This document shows, piece after piece, positions 17,050-25,804 of a stretch of 64,000 bases of DNA. Position numbers and translations under genes: made by a program. Each line of letters starts with the position of its first letter. Position 1 is the stretch's first letter. Source of the DNA: CAUZIR01 sp965250195 (GTDB lineage: Bacteria; Chloroflexota; Dehalococcoidia; Lucifugimonadales; UBA2962). Below the pieces are notes generated by a model, which was given only the letters and a program-made list of their open reading frames with translations, had not been told where the DNA came from and ran no database searches. The stretch spans positions 1,426,001-1,490,000 of the forward strand of contig OZ252295.1 in NCBI GenBank assembly GCA_965250195.1, written 5' to 3'.

Positions 17050-17706
17050 CTAAGCGGACTTCTTGTCCTCTTGCTCCTCCTCGCCTGAGGAGGTCAGCAC
17101 CTCGTCAATCAGTCCGTATTCCTGGGCCTGCTCGGAAGTCAGATAGTAGTCCCTGTCAGTGTCCCGCGCGATCTTGTCGTACGGCTGCCCGGAATGAGTG
17201 GAAATTATCAGGCGCATCTTGTCCTGTAGCCGAAGGATCTCCCTGGCCGCGATGTCGATGTCGGAGGCCTGCCCCTGAGCGCCGGACAGGGGTTGGTGCA
17301 TGTGGATGGTGGAGTTGGGTAGCGCATAGCGCTTGCCTGGCGTCCCGGCGGTGAGCAGCACTGTCGCCATGCTAGCGGCGAGACCGACGCAGATGGTCGA
17401 GACGTCCGGGCGAATCAGGTGCATGGTGTCATAGATGGCCAGCCCGGCGTGGATGACCCCCCCGGGGGAGTTAACGTACAGGCTGATGTCCCGCTCCGGG
17501 TCCTCGCGGTCCAGATACAGGAGCTGGGCCATGATGGTGTTTGCCACCTGGTCGTTTATGGGCGTTCCGAGAAAGATGATTCGCTCCTTCAGTAGCAGCG
17601 AATAGATGTCGAACGCGCGCTCTCCCCTAGAGCCCGTCTCGATCACCATTGGAATCATACCTTGCGGGGGGATCGTGCCCTGGGGCGAAACCAAGTTACT
17701 CGTCAT
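17050..17706 (-). CDS. clpP: ATP-dependent Clp protease proteolytic subunit ClpP
   Basis: A 218-residue serine peptidase with the full triad: Ser112 (GLAASMATVLL), His137 (HMHQP) and Asp186 (RDTDRDYYL). Tetradecameric ClpP degrades substrates delivered by ClpX. The first ~28 residues precede the mature fold and may be removed by self-processing. The ATG overlaps the tig stop by four bases (ATGA), so its translation is coupled to tig. The C-terminus ends in a charged EEEQEDKKSA tail. Confidence 0.97.
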   Translation of the reverse strand: MTSNLVSPQGTIPPQGMIPMVIETGSRGERAFDIYSLLLKERIIFLGTPINDQVANTIMAQLLYLDREDPERDISLYVNSPGGVIHAGLAIYDTMHLIRPDVSTICVGLAASMATVLLTAGTPGKRYALPNSTIHMHQPLSGAQGQASDIDIAAREILRLQDKMRLIISTHSGQPYDKIARDTDRDYYLTSEQAQEYGLIDEVLTSSGEEEQEDKKSA

Positions 17707-19112
17707 TCTTGTTTACCTTTCGTTTTTGTGGGGACCGTTTTTTTTGGCTTCTTTGCCGCCGTTTTCTTTTTGGGCCCTTTTACTGATGCCGCGGTCTCAT
17801 CCGGACCGGCCTCAGCGCCGACTTCGGGGCCGCCGACTATGGCGACCAGTCTCTCGACCGCGTTCTCGAACTGCAGGTTCCTGCGCATCGAGGCCATCGC
17901 CTCGTCGGAGTCCAGGTCGACCTGTCCGGCCTGGTCTGTCGGAACAGTCGCTTTTAACGACTCTAGCCGCTCTGTCAACTCCTCGTCGGAAACCTCGACG
18001 CCTTCCGCTTCGACCAGCGACTGCAGGACGTAGGTCCGTTCCAGCCGCTCTATCGACGAGGTGCGGGCCTCTTCCCGAAACTCCTCGGGGGTTTTCCCGG
18101 TGTAGCGCAGGTAGTCTGCCAGTCCGACATTCATGCGCTGCAGCGCCTGCTCGCGGTCGGCGATTATGTGGTCTATTTCGTGATCGACTAGTAGTTCAGG
18201 AATTTCCAAGATGGCCGATTCGGTCAGGGCGGCCAGCGCCGCTTCGCGGTAGGCGGTCGATTCGGCCCGCTTGGCCTCCGCTTCCAGATCGTCCTGTATC
18301 GACTGCGTGAGCGCGTCCAAGTCGTCGAAGCCCTCGCCCACGCCTTTGGCGAACTCGTCGTCGAGGGCCGCGATTTTCCGCTCTTTAATTTCGCTGACCG
18401 TGGCCGTGAACGACGCCTCTTTGCCCACCACGCTCTCGCCATCGATTGTGGGTTCGTAGTCGTCAGGTATGGCCAACTTGAAGTTCTTGGGCTTGTCTTT
18501 GGTTATCCGGGTCATCTTTTTTGACAGGCCGGGCAGAACGGTATCGTGCTCGTCTTCGAGCACGAGCACGCCGTTTTTCTGATCCATCAAGACCTTGCCG
18601 TCCACGGTCGCGTAAAGGTCGGCGGTGACCATGTCACCGGCCTTGGTGGCCCTTTCAATGGGCTCCCAGGTAGCGAGACCCTGGCGGATCTGCTCCAGGC
18701 GCTCGTCAACTTGCTCGCCAGTCACCTCGATAGTTTCACGCTCGACCCGGAGCTGGGAGTAATCGTTCAGTTCTACGGTCGGGGAGAGGGGTACCGTCGC
18801 CTCGATCTGCACCGGGTCCAGGCCCTTGAGGTCGATTCGAGGAAGCCCCCCGGCGTCAATATCGCTCTCTTGGATTGCCTTGGACGTTACGTCGGAGACC
18901 AGGTATTCGATCACGTCGTTGATCAGGTACTCGCGGCCGAATACCCGTTCAATGATGCTCCGGGGCGCCTTGCCCTTTCGGAACCCGGGGATATTGGCCT
19001 TCTGCACCACGCGCCGGTACGCTCGGTTCAGGTAAGGCTCAAGGTCGTCGTCGTCCAACTCGATCTCGATGACCGTCTGGCGTGCAACTTCCTCTTGCTG
19101 GGTGACCTTCAA
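17703..19112 (-). CDS. tig: Trigger factor (ribosome-associated chaperone, peptidyl-prolyl isomerase)
   Basis: A 469-residue trigger factor. The N-terminal ribosome-binding domain has the signature PGFRKGKAPRSIIERVFG (~residues 41-58), followed by the FKBP-type PPIase domain (~160-245) and the helical C-terminal domain. The end is a basic, Lys/Pro-rich tail (KGPKKKTAAKKPKKTVPTK). It meets nascent chains at the ribosome exit. The TTG start follows GGAG by six bases. It heads the tig-clpP-clpX operon under a TGCTATAAT promoter. Confidence 0.95.
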   Translation of the reverse strand: MKVTQQEEVARQTVIEIELDDDDLEPYLNRAYRRVVQKANIPGFRKGKAPRSIIERVFGREYLINDVIEYLVSDVTSKAIQESDIDAGGLPRIDLKGLDPVQIEATVPLSPTVELNDYSQLRVERETIEVTGEQVDERLEQIRQGLATWEPIERATKAGDMVTADLYATVDGKVLMDQKNGVLVLEDEHDTVLPGLSKKMTRITKDKPKNFKLAIPDDYEPTIDGESVVGKEASFTATVSEIKERKIAALDDEFAKGVGEGFDDLDALTQSIQDDLEAEAKRAESTAYREAALAALTESAILEIPELLVDHEIDHIIADREQALQRMNVGLADYLRYTGKTPEEFREEARTSSIERLERTYVLQSLVEAEGVEVSDEELTERLESLKATVPTDQAGQVDLDSDEAMASMRRNLQFENAVERLVAIVGGPEVGAEAGPDETAASVKGPKKKTAAKKPKKTVPTKTKGKQE

Positions 19113-19178
19113 ATGGGGCTCCGTGGCTTGTTGACCGCGCCCGTGGGACCTGCGAGTTGCCCGGGCGAATCTACTCCA

Positions 19179-19187
19179 ATTATAGCA
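19179..19187 (-). promoter_or_regulatory. Extended -10 promoter of tig-clpP-clpX
   Basis: On the minus strand TGCTATAAT gives a perfect -10 with a TGn extension. No -35 match is seen, which is normal for extended -10 promoters. The predicted start is near 19172, with a ~60-base leader. Confidence 0.65.
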
Positions 19188-19249
19188 CGCGGACCCCTGT
19201 ATCGACGTCCCGTACAGGCCCTCAAACCGGCTTGGCCGGGGGTCTGGAC

Positions 19250-19270
19250 CGCCCGAAAACGGGCGTTTTT
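19250..19270 (+). terminator. GC hairpin followed by T5, possible terminator
   Basis: CGCCCG/CGGGCG form a 6-bp stem with an AAAA loop, followed by TTTTT when read on the plus strand. It sits six bases beyond the amidase stop (minus strand). No plus-strand gene ends here, so the direction of use is unclear. Confidence 0.4.
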
Positions 19271-19276
19271 ACCAGT

Positions 19277-20647
19277 TCAGGGCGATTGGTCTAGTGACGG
19301 CTCATTGTAGAAACCGAGGAGGCTTTCTATCCAGCTCGCTACGCCCAGAAGCCGCTGCTCGTCCATCGGCATGCCCACCAGCTGTACACCCAGGGGTAGC
19401 CCGTCCGGCGTCAGCCCGGAAGGCAGGCTGACGGAGGGCAGGCCGGAGGTGGTGATCGGCGCCTGCCAGCGAGGATCTCCAGTCGTCCGGATCGAGGGCA
19501 CACCGTACTCTTTGGTCGTCGATGTAAGCACGACATCGAAGGGGCTCATGGCCTCGATGAGCTTGACTCGGAAGACACGCCGGATTCTCTCGGATTGCAC
19601 ATAGGTGACCGACGGCGTGAGCAGGCCGATCTCTATGGTCCGCCGCACGTCCGGAGAGTAGTCGGCCGGACGCTCGGCGAACATCCGCTCGTGTACCGCG
19701 GCCGCGTTGACGTTCATCACCGTGCGATGCGCCGCCTGCAGCACGTCCATGTCGAACTTTACGATCACATCCTCTACCGTCGCCCCAGCTGCGGCCAGAC
19801 GAGCCGCGACGCCCCCTAAGTGCGTCAGCGTGTCGGCATCGCAGCGCTCCAGAAAGAATGTCCGCAGCAGTCCGATGTTTGGGGCGCGACCGAGTAGGTC
19901 CGGGTCGATGCCCGGTTCCGTAGAAGCGACTTTGGCCGAGAACGGGTCCTCCGGGTCGTGACCGGACAGGGCCGAGAGCATCAGCGCCGCGTCTTCGACC
20001 GTGCGGGTGAACGTACCGAGCGTGTCCACCGACCACGAGACCGGTATCACCCCCCTGCGACTGACTCTGCCCATGGTCGGCTTCATACCAACCACGCCGT
20101 TGTAGGCGGCGGGCCGAAGTACCGAGCCCGCAGTCTGTGAGCCCATCGCCATGGGAAACACGCGAGCCGCTACTCCCACGGCCGAGCCGGTGCTCGAGCC
20201 GCCCGGTGTGTGGTCGGCGTTCCAGGGGTTCAGCGTAGCTGGAGGGTCGCCGCAGGCGAACTCGGTGGTGACGGTCTTGCCCATAATGACGGCTCCCGCC
20301 GCCTTCAGGTTGGCGATGGAGACTGCGTCGGTGTCCGGCACGTTGTCGGCGAATATCGGTGAGCCGTGAGTCGTTAGCAGTCCGGCAGTATCGTAGATGT
20401 CCTTGATGCCTACGGGCACACCGTGCAGAACGCCGACGGTCTCACCGGCGGCCAGGGCTCTGTCGCGGTCCCGGGCCTGGGTCATCGCGTACTCAGCGTT
20501 GAGTGTCGCCCACAGGCCGAGCGTCGGTTCCAGCGCGTCGGAGCGGGACAACAGCGCCTCCAGCAGCTCGACCGCCGACAGTTCCCCGGACCGGATGCCA
20601 GCGGCTGCCTCGGAGACGGTCAGTTGGTGCGGGTCGGCTATCGGCAT
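19277..20647 (-). CDS. Amidase signature family hydrolase (GatA-like)
   Basis: A 456-residue amidase. The Ser-cisSer-Lys site is intact: Lys82 (VGIKDIYDT), cis-Ser151 (TPGGSSTGSA) and nucleophile Ser175 (SQTAGSVLRPA). The family hydrolyses many amides; GatA, the subunit of the tRNA amidotransferase, belongs to it. Here there is no gatB or gatC neighbour, so a free amidase is more likely, although GatA cannot be fully excluded given the predicted non-discriminating AspRS. It is divergent from the PPOX gene, with 102 bases between the starts. Confidence 0.85.
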   Translation of the reverse strand: MPIADPHQLTVSEAAAGIRSGELSAVELLEALLSRSDALEPTLGLWATLNAEYAMTQARDRDRALAAGETVGVLHGVPVGIKDIYDTAGLLTTHGSPIFADNVPDTDAVSIANLKAAGAVIMGKTVTTEFACGDPPATLNPWNADHTPGGSSTGSAVGVAARVFPMAMGSQTAGSVLRPAAYNGVVGMKPTMGRVSRRGVIPVSWSVDTLGTFTRTVEDAALMLSALSGHDPEDPFSAKVASTEPGIDPDLLGRAPNIGLLRTFFLERCDADTLTHLGGVAARLAAAGATVEDVIVKFDMDVLQAAHRTVMNVNAAAVHERMFAERPADYSPDVRRTIEIGLLTPSVTYVQSERIRRVFRVKLIEAMSPFDVVLTSTTKEYGVPSIRTTGDPRWQAPITTSGLPSVSLPSGLTPDGLPLGVQLVGMPMDEQRLLGVASWIESLLGFYNEPSLDQSP

Positions 20648-20749
20648 GGGCTTGGCTCCAGATGGCCTTGGCTACGCGGCCGACGGGCCCTTGCGGGGCG
20701 TGTAACATTCGGCCGGAGACGACTATACATGCACCGGAGAGGGAGATAA

Positions 20750-21208
20750 ATGCCGCCACTTACTCAACCTGAGCTGGAAAAATTCTTTACCACCGGCGCC
20801 AACATAATTCGGCTATCGACTCTGTCGCCAAGTGGCCACCCTTATGTGGTTCCGCTGTGGTTCTGGTATGCGGATGGGTATTTCATGATAGCTGCACGGC
20901 GCCAGAATGAGTGGCTAAAGCACATCGAGGCCGATGGCAAGGTGGGCGCGAGTATCGACACTTCCGAGGTGCCGTATGTGCGCGTGCTGATTAAGGGCAC
21001 AGCCTCGATTTTGGACCGCAACTGGACCGGGCCGTGGGAGCCGCTGGCGGTCCGTTATATAGGCCAGGAAGCTGGTCATGCCTATTACGAAAAGACGAAG
21101 GCCGTGCCCCGGGTACTGGTTCGCGTTGCGCCGGAGCACATCATGTCCTGGTCGGGCTCGGACTGGCACCGCAAGTATTTCGAAGATTTTGGTAAGCCGG
21201 GAGACTGA
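20750..21208 (+). CDS. Pyridoxamine 5'-phosphate oxidase-fold (split-barrel flavin/F420) protein
   Basis: A 152-residue split-barrel protein. The N-terminal half (IIRLSTLSPSGHPYVVPLWFWYADG, positions ~18-43 within the protein; HPYVVPLWF is typical) and the strand VLIKGTASIL match small PPOX/FDOR proteins, which bind FMN, F420 or haem. Substrate unknown. GGAGAGGGAG directly precedes the ATG. A TATACA box lies at 20724-20729. It converges on the MDR dehydrogenase with only 20 bases between stops. Confidence 0.8.
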   Translation: MPPLTQPELEKFFTTGANIIRLSTLSPSGHPYVVPLWFWYADGYFMIAARRQNEWLKHIEADGKVGASIDTSEVPYVRVLIKGTASILDRNWTGPWEPLAVRYIGQEAGHAYYEKTKAVPRVLVRVAPEHIMSWSGSDWHRKYFEDFGKPGD

Positions 21209-21228
21209 CCGCCTCTAAAATGCCCCTC

Positions 21229-22239
21229 CTAAAAAGTTAGCGACACTTTTACCAGGCCGTCCAGGCGAGCGTCGGCAAGCTCGAACGCCTCCCCCACACG
21301 CGTAATGGGCAAGGTGTGAGACACGATTGGCGTCATGTCGATCTCGCCGGACGCGATGAAGCCCAGCGCCTTAACCACCGCGGGCAGCCCCTGCTCGTCC
21401 TGTGAACCGAAGGTGGAATTGAGCGTGAGGCGCCGCCGGAAGAACGCGTCCCAGTCGAAAGCCACCGGACCCATGCCCGGCGGCAGGCCGAACGCCTGCA
21501 CCCGGCCACAGGTCCTGGCCATCGACATGGCCTGGTTTAGCGTGGCCACGCTGCCCACCGCCTCGATCACGAGGTCGGCGCCGTCGCCTCCCGTCATGTC
21601 CAGAATCGCCTCGGTGGCGCGGTCGCCGGTTACGTCGATGGTCTCGTGCGCGCCAAACGATTTGGCTAACTTTCGACGCTCAGAAACGGGCTCGATGGCG
21701 ATGATTCTTTCGGCGCCGAGGCGACGGAGCATGAAGTCGTGAAACAGCCCGGCCGAGCCCTGGCCGATAACCGCCACGGTCAGCCCCTCGACGCTGGGGA
21801 GTCGCTCGCAGGAGAAAACGACGGTTGCGAGCTGTTGCGCCATCAGTAAGTGGGCCTCGGAAGCGCCCTCGGGCAGGGGAGCCAGGTATCGAGCGTCCAA
21901 CAGCTGGTATCCGGCGAACGTTTTGGCGATGCTGATATTGGGAACCGTTAGCACCCGGTCTCCCGGCGCGAATCCGGTGCCTCCGCCGTCGACTACCTCG
22001 CCCAGACCCTCGTGTCCAGGGTGGCCGTGCGGCAGGGGGAAGTCAGATGCGTAGCCGGTGTAGCCCATGTAGACGACGTGCAGGTCACTGCCGCAAATAG
22101 AGGCCAGCCGCGTCTTAACCAGAACCTTGCCGGTCTCGGGAGTCGGAGTGTCGATCTCCTCGCAGCGGATGTCGCGTATGGCGTGGGCCTTTGCGGCCCA
22201 CATCTTGTTGGGAGCCAGGCCGGCACCGTGAGATGTCAA
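21229..22239 (-). CDS. Zinc-dependent MDR alcohol dehydrogenase family protein
   Basis: A 336-residue medium-chain dehydrogenase. Catalytic zinc ligands are visible in ASICGSDLH and GHPGHEGLGEV; the NAD(P) fold has VAVIGQGSAGL. The four-cysteine structural zinc loop that normally follows the catalytic site is absent, the chain passing from GDRVLTV to the next strand. Substrate unknown. The ATG lies four bases after the stop of the sugar dehydrogenase gene, so the two are probably co-transcribed. A second ATG at residue 13 is a possible start. Confidence 0.85.
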   Translation of the reverse strand: MTSHGAGLAPNKMWAAKAHAIRDIRCEEIDTPTPETGKVLVKTRLASICGSDLHVVYMGYTGYASDFPLPHGHPGHEGLGEVVDGGGTGFAPGDRVLTVPNISIAKTFAGYQLLDARYLAPLPEGASEAHLLMAQQLATVVFSCERLPSVEGLTVAVIGQGSAGLFHDFMLRRLGAERIIAIEPVSERRKLAKSFGAHETIDVTGDRATEAILDMTGGDGADLVIEAVGSVATLNQAMSMARTCGRVQAFGLPPGMGPVAFDWDAFFRRRLTLNSTFGSQDEQGLPAVVKALGFIASGEIDMTPIVSHTLPITRVGEAFELADARLDGLVKVSLTF

Positions 22240-22243
22240 AGCG

Positions 22244-23389
22244 TTACCTCTCCATGAACCGGTGGATTTTACCGTCCAGGGAGAGTATCAACACTTCGCC
22301 CGAACGGTCGATGGCGAACGAGGAGATGTCCCCGAGCACGCCACCGGGCACGATCACGAAGTGTTCGGTGACGCGTTCGCCGCCGTACCGGAGACCCCAG
22401 ACGGTTCCGGAGCAAAAATCCCCGTATACATATGCTTCGTTGAGAGAGGGCAGCCGTGACCACCGGTACACCCGGCCGCCCGTTACCGAGCAGCCGGAGT
22501 CGTGACCGTACTCGGCCACCGGCATGACGAGGCCGTCGCGGTTGCAGTCGGCGGACCGGAAGCACTCGGAACCCTCCATCACGCCCCAGCCGTAATTGGC
22601 GCCCGGCTCGATGATGTCGATCTCTTCGAAAGCGTTCTGGCCGACGTCGCCCGCCCAGAGTCGTCCCGATTCTGGGTCGAATGCGAACCGCCACGGATTG
22701 CGCAGCCCGTACGCCCAGATCTCCGGCCTCGCGCCCTCGATACCAACGAACGGGTTGTCTTCGGGTACCCGGTAGCGACCGGTGTCGTTGAGATTGGCGA
22801 CATCGATACGAAGGATCGACCCGAGCAGGGTCGAGAGGTTTTGGCCGTTGCCCCCGGGGTCGCCCCCGCCGCCGCCGTCGCCGAGGGCGACGTAGAGCAT
22901 GCCGTCCGGGCCGAACTCGATGTGGCCGCCGTTGTGGTTGCCGAAGGGCTGCTCCACCTCCATGACGAGTGTTTCAGAGGCCGGGTCGGCCCGGTCGGCG
23001 TCGCCGGAAAAGTGAGAGAGCACAGAACGCCTGGGGTTGGATGCGGAGTAGTAGACGAACAGGTGCCCGTCGGAGGAGAAGTCGGGGCTGAAGGCCAACC
23101 CCAACAGGCCCTCCTCGTTGGCCGTTGTGCGGACCCGGTCGGTGAGGTCGAGGTACGGTTCCATTGGCGTAGACACCCCCGGCTCAAAGCGCCACACCAT
23201 GCCTTGCTGAGTGACCGCATACAGGGCGCTCCCGCCGTCGTCGGGCCACGTTAAGTGGAGCAGGCCGGAAGGCTGGATGTTTGGGAACACCTGCTCAACG
23301 CCCAACTGCGTCAGTGGGGTCTGCGCCTGTGAGCAGGCGCCAGCCAGCAATGCGCCGCTCACCACAATGCCCGCAATCCATAGCCGCAC
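22244..23389 (-). CDS. PQQ-dependent sugar dehydrogenase family lipoprotein (glucose/sorbosone dehydrogenase-like)
   Basis: A 381-residue secreted protein. The open frame runs further upstream to 23575, but the GTG at 23389 directly precedes a lipoprotein signal peptide (RLWIAGIVVSGALLAGAC, lipobox LAGAC), so that start is chosen. The six-bladed propeller of soluble quinoprotein glucose dehydrogenases is indicated by LLGLAFSPDF, NHNGGHIEFGPDGMLYVALGDG, GLRNPWRFAFD and GDVGQNAFEEI. Such proteins oxidise sugars with PQQ at the outer surface. A TATAAT (23396-23401, minus strand) ends only six bases before the GTG, suggesting a leaderless message. Confidence 0.85.
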   Translation of the reverse strand: MRLWIAGIVVSGALLAGACSQAQTPLTQLGVEQVFPNIQPSGLLHLTWPDDGGSALYAVTQQGMVWRFEPGVSTPMEPYLDLTDRVRTTANEEGLLGLAFSPDFSSDGHLFVYYSASNPRRSVLSHFSGDADRADPASETLVMEVEQPFGNHNGGHIEFGPDGMLYVALGDGGGGGDPGGNGQNLSTLLGSILRIDVANLNDTGRYRVPEDNPFVGIEGARPEIWAYGLRNPWRFAFDPESGRLWAGDVGQNAFEEIDIIEPGANYGWGVMEGSECFRSADCNRDGLVMPVAEYGHDSGCSVTGGRVYRWSRLPSLNEAYVYGDFCSGTVWGLRYGGERVTEHFVIVPGGVLGDISSFAIDRSGEVLILSLDGKIHRFMER

Positions 23390-23395
23390 GGCCGG

Positions 23396-23401
23396 ATTAT
23401 A
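23396..23401 (-). promoter_or_regulatory. -10 box of the sugar dehydrogenase gene, leaderless arrangement
   Basis: A perfect TATAAT on the minus strand lies six bases before the preferred GTG, so transcription should begin at or next to the start codon. No -35 is seen. Confidence 0.45.
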
Positions 23402-23522
23402 TCCGGGTACGGGAGAGGGCACGGGCCGCTCGCTGGTAACATGGCGAACCGAATCGCCGCTCCGAATCGACGCCCCGATTCGACAATGGGGAAAACGGAC
23501 ATTGGCCAGGAGAGTCACCGCT

Positions 23523-23969
23523 TTGAGAAAATTTTGGCACGCCGGAATGGTCGTTAAGAACCTGGAAAGCGCCATCGAGTTCTACACCGAGGGGCTGCGC
23601 CTGAACCTGATCGCCACGCCCGTCGTCACCGGGCAGGGCATCAGCGACCTCGTCGTCTATGAGGGCTCTCACCTGAAGGAAGCCTTCCTCGGGACCGGGG
23701 GCGAGACGACCGTCATGGATTCACCGACGCTCGCGCTGATCGAATACGTCAGCCCCAGGAGCGCAGAGAGAGTCACGAGCGAACGCAATGCCATCGGCGC
23801 CGGACACGTCGCGTTCCTCGTCGATGACCTCGACGAACTCTTCGCCCGACTGGTGGACATGGGCGCCGGGACGCTCGGACCACCGACGCGCATCAATGAC
23901 ACGACGCGGGGCTGTTACCTCACAGACCCCGACGGCAACTGGATTGAACTGGTCGAGATCACGGCTTGA
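23523..23969 (+). CDS. VOC (glyoxalase/bleomycin-resistance) family protein 1
   Basis: A 148-residue VOC protein with two beta-alpha-beta3 modules. The four usual metal positions are filled: His in KFWHAGMVV, Glu in ALIEYVSP, His in GAGHVAFLV and Glu in NWIELVEI. Family members are lyases, isomerases or dioxygenases; the substrate cannot be told. The TTG start is chosen from the family N-terminus and an AGGAG upstream. The open frame extends back across the sugar dehydrogenase promoter but without family similarity. It overlaps the next VOC gene by TTGA. Confidence 0.82.
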   Translation: MRKFWHAGMVVKNLESAIEFYTEGLRLNLIATPVVTGQGISDLVVYEGSHLKEAFLGTGGETTVMDSPTLALIEYVSPRSAERVTSERNAIGAGHVAFLVDDLDELFARLVDMGAGTLGPPTRINDTTRGCYLTDPDGNWIELVEITA

Positions 23970-24430
23970 TTACCGGACACTGGCACAGCGGGTTCGTGGT
24001 CGCGGACATCGAGCGGTCTGTCCGGTTCTATTCAGAGGGGCTCGGCATGTCCCTGATCCGCAGCTACCGCACCGACTCGCCGCTCGTGGCGCAGGTTCTT
24101 GGATACGAGGCTGTCGACGTCAAGGTCGCGCTGATTCAGATTGGGGAGAGCGATGCAGGAGATGACGCCGTCCTCGAGCTGCTCGAATATATCGAGCCCC
24201 ACACGCTCGCCCGACAGATAACCGAGCGGCACGTCATCGGCTCGGCCCACCTGGCGCTGACGGTTGACGATATCGCTGCAACCCTTGATCGGCTCGTCCA
24301 ATGGGGAGGGAAGCGAAAAAACGACCCGGCGGAGACGGAGCCAGGATTGACTCTCACCTACGCCCAGGACCCGGACGGCAACTGGCTCGAATTCGCCCAG
24401 ATCGACCGGTCAAAAACCGACCTCTACTAG
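23966..24430 (+). CDS. VOC (glyoxalase/bleomycin-resistance) family protein 2
   Basis: A 154-residue paralogue of the upstream VOC protein: GHWHSGFVVADIERSVRFY, LELLEYIEP, GSAHLALTVDD and NWLEFAQI give the same four metal positions. The TTG start overlaps the first VOC stop by four bases (TTGA), so both are made from one message. Tandem VOC proteins may form a heterodimer; this is an inference. lysA begins 51 bases further on. Confidence 0.82.
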   Translation: MITGHWHSGFVVADIERSVRFYSEGLGMSLIRSYRTDSPLVAQVLGYEAVDVKVALIQIGESDAGDDAVLELLEYIEPHTLARQITERHVIGSAHLALTVDDIAATLDRLVQWGGKRKNDPAETEPGLTLTYAQDPDGNWLEFAQIDRSKTDLY

Positions 24431-24481
24431 GGGCGGGTCGGCGCCGTGCTCACCCGGCGGTCTGGTAAATTGGGGGGTGCT

Positions 24482-25804
24482 ATGAATCACCCGCTCAGTG
24501 ACGTCCTGCCAATGGGCTCCGAGCTTGGCCCCGACGGCCACCTGCGCCTTGGCGGCTGCGATGCCACCGAGCTTGCCGGGGAGTACGGTACGCCCCTGTA
24601 CGTTTACGATATCGGCACCATGCGTGCGATGTGCCAGGACTTCGTGCAAGCGTTCGGCTCCCGCTACCCGAACGCCCGCGTCCTTTATGCATCGAAAGCC
24701 TACCTCGGTCCGGCCATGGCCCGACTGGTGGCGGGCGAGGGGTTGGGCATGGACGTGGTGTCGGGCGGCGAACTCGCCGTCGCACGGGCAGTCGACTTCC
24801 CGCCCCAGGACATCTTCTTTCACGGCAACAACAAGAGCCCCACGGAAGTGGCCGAGGCGCTCGACTACGGCATCGGCCGGTTCGTCGTGGACAGTTTTTA
24901 CGAGCTTGAAATGGTTGACGAGATGGCCCGCGAGCGCGGCATCGTACAGCCCGTCATGCTCCGCCTCTCTCCCGGCGTCGACGCACACACACATGCGAAA
25001 ACAACGACCGGCATCCTCGACACCAAGTTCGGTTTCCCCACCGTGACCGGCGACGCGGCTCGGGCCATCCGCGCCGCTCTCGCCGCCAGCAACCTGGACC
25101 TGACGGGCATCCACATTCACCTGGGCTCACCCATATTCGAACTCGAGCCATACGCATTGGGCATCGACACCGTACTGACGTTTCTTGCGCCCTTCCGGGA
25201 CGAGGGGCTCGACCTGCGAGACTTCAGCCCCGGCGGTGGCTTCGCCGTCGGTTACGTCAGGGACCGCCTGCCTCCGCCCATCTCGGCCTACGCGGACGTC
25301 ATTGCTCGGACCGTTCTGGATCGCTGCCGGGATCTGGGGTTCACGCAGCCACGGCTGCTGGTCGAGCCAGGTCGCTCGATAGTGGCCAGGGCCGGTGTCG
25401 CCCTATATGCGGTCGGCGGCGTAAAGGACATACCTGGTCTGCGGCGGTACGTGTCGGTGGACGGGGGCATGGGCGACAACATCCGTCCGGCGCTCTACGA
25501 CGCGAAATATGAGGCGATGCTGGCTAATCGGGCGCCAGATAGCCGCACCGAGAGCGTGCGCATCGTGGGCAAGTACTGCGAGACCGGCGACATCCTGGTC
25601 AAGGACGTGGAGCTGCCTTCTCCGCAGACCGGGGATCTCGTGGCCATTCCGGGCTCGGGCGCCTACGGCATATCGATGGCGAGCAATTACAACGTCAACC
25701 CGCGCCCGGCCGTGGTCATGGTCGAGGATGGCCAGTCCAGGCTCGTTCGTCGCAGAGAGACCTACAAAGACCTGATGGCCGTCGAACTGGACACAGGCGG
25801 TTGA
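24482..25804 (+). CDS. lysA: Diaminopimelate decarboxylase
   Basis: A 440-residue fold III PLP decarboxylase, the last step of lysine synthesis from meso-diaminopimelate. Lys72 (YASKAYLG) binds PLP; HTHAKT, HIHLGSPIF, GGGFAV, VEPGRSIVA and YCETGDIL are family motifs including the second active-site contribution. An upstream in-frame start at 24446 exists, but ATG 24482 has GGGGGGTG before it. A TGGTAAATT box (24463 region) precedes it, so it may have its own promoter. holB overlaps its stop (TTGA). Confidence 0.95.
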   Translation: MNHPLSDVLPMGSELGPDGHLRLGGCDATELAGEYGTPLYVYDIGTMRAMCQDFVQAFGSRYPNARVLYASKAYLGPAMARLVAGEGLGMDVVSGGELAVARAVDFPPQDIFFHGNNKSPTEVAEALDYGIGRFVVDSFYELEMVDEMARERGIVQPVMLRLSPGVDAHTHAKTTTGILDTKFGFPTVTGDAARAIRAALAASNLDLTGIHIHLGSPIFELEPYALGIDTVLTFLAPFRDEGLDLRDFSPGGGFAVGYVRDRLPPPISAYADVIARTVLDRCRDLGFTQPRLLVEPGRSIVARAGVALYAVGGVKDIPGLRRYVSVDGGMGDNIRPALYDAKYEAMLANRAPDSRTESVRIVGKYCETGDILVKDVELPSPQTGDLVAIPGSGAYGISMASNYNVNPRPAVVMVEDGQSRLVRRRETYKDLMAVELDTGG